From the NCBI GenBank assembly GCA_021372515.1, contig JAJFUG010000054.1, positions 1 to 15,667 on the forward strand: 15,667 bases of DNA, read 5' to 3'. The stretch's first letter is position 1; each line of letters starts with the position of its first letter. Under the pieces are notes generated by a model. It ran no database searches and was not told the DNA's origin. It was given only the letters and a program-made list of their open reading frames with translations. The DNA comes from a bacterium (GTDB taxonomy: Bacteria; Gemmatimonadota; Glassbacteria; GWA2-58-10). Shown here piece after piece: positions 13,767 to 15,667 of this stretch. Position numbers and translations under genes: made by a program.

Positions 13767-13911
13767 ACACACCCCGCCCGCTGGCGCGGGCGCCCCTCTT
13801 GATCGAGGGGAATTAAAGCACCGTTCTTCGGGCCGCGAGGGTTACTACGGGCGGTGGCGGGATCAATCCACTCTAAGAAGAGGGGTGGCGGCGTAGCCGA
13901 CGGGGTGTGTA
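13766..13911. mobile_element. 146-bp MITE-like element with perfect 11-bp inverted termini
   Basis: TACACACCCCG at 13766-13776 is matched by CGGGGTGTGTA at 13901-13911. Inward from each end comes a GC-rich hairpin (arms CGCCCGC/GCGGGCG on the left, GGCGGC/GCCGAC on the right), then CCCCTCTT and its complement. Each 41-42-bp end is thus a member of the hairpin family also seen once at 2829-2870. No ORF lies between. No clear target-site duplication is visible, so mobility is inferred from the symmetry only. Confidence 0.55.
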
Positions 13912-13936
13912 GCGGTTGTCCCGCGCGAAGCGGACA

Positions 13937-13950
13937 GGGTTGTACAACCC
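13937..13950. repeat. 14-bp perfect palindrome
   Basis: GGGTTGTACAACCC is its own reverse complement. It sits between the MITE-like element and the next palindrome. It could be a protein-binding site or another small repeat. No second copy was found in the window. Confidence 0.5.
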
Positions 13951-13965
13951 GGACCAAAACGACGC

Positions 13966-13992
13966 AGGGGAGGGTTTCAAACCCTCCCCTAC
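13966..13992. repeat. Palindrome of the GGGGAGGG...CCCTCCCCTAC type
   Basis: Arms AGGGGAGGGTTT and AAACCCTCCCCT pair perfectly around a single C and end in the CCCCTAC tail shared with the elements at 2593, 6585 and 9754. It lies 35 bp beyond the stop of the minus-strand TudS-like gene and may help end that transcript, although no T-run follows. Confidence 0.7.
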
Positions 13993-14027
13993 AGGTATCT
14001 CAACCCGGTGTTCCGCGGCTTTCCCGC

Positions 14028-14681
14028 TCAGGCGGAGTCCCACTTGCGGATGATCTCGAGCGCCTTGTCCGGGGCGGCATCCTGGATGCCCAGCACCGGG
14101 ATGTCGAGGCCGGCCTCCTTGAGAGCGATTATCAGCTCCTCCATGTAGGCCCCCCGTCCGGCGTGCTCATCGCCGTACCATGTGAGGTCGACCCCGCAGC
14201 TCGGGCTGCCGTCCAGCCCCAGTACGCCCAACACCCGGTAGCCCTGTTTACGGTACTGCCGCACCTGGTAGACTATGTCCGAGGCAAGAGTGCGAAGGTA
14301 GCGACGGCCGATGGGGGTGGAGAGCTGATCGTAGATTTCCACCGGCCCGCCGCGGCCCAGGCCCAGGGCGCCCAGCTCCGGGCAGGCCATCTGCACGATC
14401 CCGATCCCGCGCTCGATCAGCTCGGCCGGCACCTTGGGAATGGCCGAGGGAGTGTAGGCGCATTTCCTTATCCGGGCGTTCTGGTTCAGGATGCAGTGTG
14501 CCACGAATATCACCTTGCGGCTGCGGGCGTCCTTGAACTCCGGGTGCTGCTCGATCATGCGCTCGCTGTCGTATTCGACCCTCTTGTCCTCCTGCGCGCC
14601 CAGGGCGGCGGCGGGAAGGGCGGCGGCCAGGGGCAGGCCCTTCAGCATGTCGCGCCGCTTGATTCTGTGAGTTCCTGGCAT
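14028..14681 (-). CDS. Tat-signalled TudS/DUF523-like putative desulfidase
   Basis: This 217-residue protein begins with a twin-arginine-type signal (IKRRDMLKGLPLAAALPAAALGAQ, residues 7-30). The mature domain resembles the TudS-related putative desulfidases. It shows VIFVAHCILNQNAR (C63), GIGIVQMACPELGALGLGRGG (C100) and LGVLGLDGSPSCGVD (C162). In TudS three conserved cysteines hold a [4Fe-4S] cluster that removes sulfur from thiouracil-type substrates, and these three match in position. C74 is extra. The signal suggests export of a folded, cofactor-loaded enzyme, which is unusual for this family. ATG 14681 has GGAGG four bases upstream. It starts 35 bp after the glycosidase-like gene. Activity is inferred from the cysteine pattern only. 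Confidence 0.8.
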   Translation of the reverse strand: MPGTHRIKRRDMLKGLPLAAALPAAALGAQEDKRVEYDSERMIEQHPEFKDARSRKVIFVAHCILNQNARIRKCAYTPSAIPKVPAELIERGIGIVQMACPELGALGLGRGGPVEIYDQLSTPIGRRYLRTLASDIVYQVRQYRKQGYRVLGVLGLDGSPSCGVDLTWYGDEHAGRGAYMEELIIALKEAGLDIPVLGIQDAAPDKALEIIRKWDSA

Positions 14682-14716
14682 TTCGCCTCCTTCGTTGAGA
14701 TTAGAGGAATCGCCGC

Positions 14717-15667
14717 TCAGGGCTGCTGCAACGACAGTATGATCGAGATCAGCTCGTCGCGGATGCGTTGCGGCTCGTTGTACTGGTCCAGCACGCTGAC
14801 CTCGTCGTGGTCCTCGCCCCGGGCCACGCGCTGACGGCGGGTGGGTTCCACCGACTCGCGCAGGGCCATCAGACTCTCGCTGGACACGGCCTTGCGGTCG
14901 CCCCGGGCGCGGGCGATGGCCCGCTCGGCCGTGGCGAAATAGCGCAGGTCATCCACCGCCTCGCGCACACCCTCCCAGGCGGTCGAGCGCACCGGGTGCT
15001 CCGGGTCGGAGTCGTTGCGGTACACCGCGCAGCCGTCCGGATCGTAGCCCCAGTAGTCGTACATCCAGAAAAATGTCCCCTGGGCTTCCACGCGCCAGGG
15101 CAGCGCCCCCATGTCGTAGCGCGCGGTGTGGACCGCGCCCAGGGGGAACGAGTAGACCCAGAAATCCTTGCCCATCTGCTGGGCGGCCTCCATGCAGCCG
15201 GTGAATTCGCCGTCCGAGACGAAACTGTCGCACTGGTCGGTCATGCTCTCGGCCCAGTCGCGGCGGTTCATCACCACCCCGTAGACCCGGGTCTCCGGTG
15301 TGGCTTTCTTGAGCAGGTCGTAGCGGTTTTTGCAGCGCTCCAGGAGCCTCTCGGTGGGCTCGTCGTAGATCAACACCACCATTTCCTGGCGCCAGCCGCG
15401 CTCATCCCAGTGCGTGCGTATCTGGCGCAGGCCCTCCATGAACAGCTCATCCAGCCTGGGGCCCACCGGCGGGCCGATTATCGCTTTGCCGTCGATCACC
15501 TCGCTGGTGTCCACCGGCAGGCCGAACGCACGGGCCAGGGCGGTTTCGTAGTGCAGGGAGTGGTCGTTGCCCAGGCTTATCACCACCGGCCCGTCCATGC
15601 CCGCGGCATCCAGGTGCGCCATCAGGCTGTCCTGGCCGGTGAAATCGAGCACGAGCTTGCCGTCCAC
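14717..15667 (-). CDS. DUF4091/glycosidase-like protein, C-terminal part (5' truncated by window edge)
   Basis: The last 316 residues are visible. The reading frame stays open through the window edge, so the first codon in view (GTG, complement of 15665-15667) is probably internal. The features resemble the C-terminal catalytic barrel and helical end of DUF4091-type glycoside-hydrolase-like proteins. There is an acidic strand motif VLIYDEP (98-104), a strand SFPLGAVHTARYDMGALPWR, the aromatic strand GTFFWMYDYWGYDPDG (197-212), and STAWEGVREAVDDLRYFATAERAI (228-251). The last of these is the typical 'REGxxDxxYF' helix. The N-terminal domain and any signal peptide lie outside the window. A role in carbohydrate or glycan breakdown is likely but unproven. 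It is the promoter-proximal neighbour of the TudS-like gene. Confidence 0.75.
   Translation of the reverse strand: MDGKLVLDFTGQDSLMAHLDAAGMDGPVVISLGNDHSLHYETALARAFGLPVDTSEVIDGKAIIGPPVGPRLDELFMEGLRQIRTHWDERGWRQEMVVLIYDEPTERLLERCKNRYDLLKKATPETRVYGVVMNRRDWAESMTDQCDSFVSDGEFTGCMEAAQQMGKDFWVYSFPLGAVHTARYDMGALPWRVEAQGTFFWMYDYWGYDPDGCAVYRNDSDPEHPVRSTAWEGVREAVDDLRYFATAERAIARARGDRKAVSSESLMALRESVEPTRRQRVARGEDHDEVSVLDQYNEPQRIRDELISIILSLQQP

Larger units (their letters stand above)
13702..14027. other. Repeat-dense gap between convergent units
   Basis: This 326-bp non-coding gap holds the terminator hairpin, the 146-bp element with 11-bp inverted ends (13766-13911), a small bulged hairpin with arms TGTCC and GGACA (13918-13937), the 14-bp palindrome GGGTTGTACAACCC (13937-13950), and a GGGGAGGGTTT palindrome (13966-13990). 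No ORF of coding character was seen. Confidence 0.8.

Noticed and set aside
13702-14027. Possible CRISPR array, from the concentration of repeats
   Set aside because: The repeats are palindromic, of different families, inverted and irregularly spaced. There are no direct repeats with uniform spacers and no cas genes.

Overview
This is a high-GC, gene-dense bacterial window. It probably comes from an uncultivated Gram-negative-type anaerobe or facultative anaerobe. The evidence is a ferredoxin-type 2-oxoacid oxidoreductase operon, several Tat-type signal peptides, one lipoprotein signal, and intergenic regions crowded with GC-rich palindromic repeats. The overall style (Por operon with a GltD-PorD fusion, URO-D-like proteins, secreted hydrolases, GGGGC...GCCCCTAC palindromes) recalls deeply branching FCB-type metagenome lineages. 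That placement is an impression, not something the sequence proves. No rRNA, tRNA, transposase, phage gene or CRISPR array was seen.

Layout. Positions 3-107 (+) are the C-terminal tail of a membrane protein. Positions 254-6398 (all -) form a metabolic block, read from right to left: porG, a GltD-like flavoprotein fused to a PorD-type ferredoxin, porA, a 359-bp repeat-filled gap, porB, a Tat-signalled DsrE-like protein, and a secreted protein of unknown function. A good sigma-70-type promoter (TTGCGA, 17 bp, TATAAT) precedes porG. After a 341-bp repeat-rich gap comes a CoA-disulfide-reductase-like flavoprotein with a C-terminal rhodanese domain (6740-8392, -). It is divergent from a zinc-free quinone-oxidoreductase-type dehydrogenase (8579-9607, +), and the shared region has two facing promoter candidates and a 10-bp inverted repeat. 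Positions 9848-11277 (-) hold a two-gene unit: a URO-D-fold protein followed by a small carboxymuconolactone-decarboxylase/AhpD-like protein that lacks the CxxC motif. Divergent from it, 11538-13701 (+) encodes an exported MBL-fold lipoprotein and an Amidohydro_2-type hydrolase, and ends in a strong terminator that is itself a copy of a repeat found elsewhere in the window. A repeat cluster follows, including a 146-bp element bounded by perfect 11-bp inverted termini. Positions 14028 to the right edge (-) encode a Tat-signalled TudS/DUF523-like putative desulfidase, preceded by the truncated C-terminal part of a DUF4091/glycosidase-like protein.

How the genes may work together. PorG, PorA and PorB make the catalytic core that oxidises a 2-oxoacid to acyl-CoA. 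The fused flavoprotein supplies the ferredoxin domain and a predicted route of electrons to or from NAD(P). Three proteins have sulfur-related folds: the rhodanese-fused CoA-disulfide reductase, the exported DsrE-like protein, and the exported TudS-like protein. A shared sulfur theme is only an inference.

The most unusual material is non-coding. Several families of small palindromic elements fill four of the intergenic gaps and none of the accepted genes. Within families, flanks and loops are conserved while hairpin arms change in a compensatory way. The other notable point is porA, whose best-supported start is a CTG codon overlapping the upstream stop.
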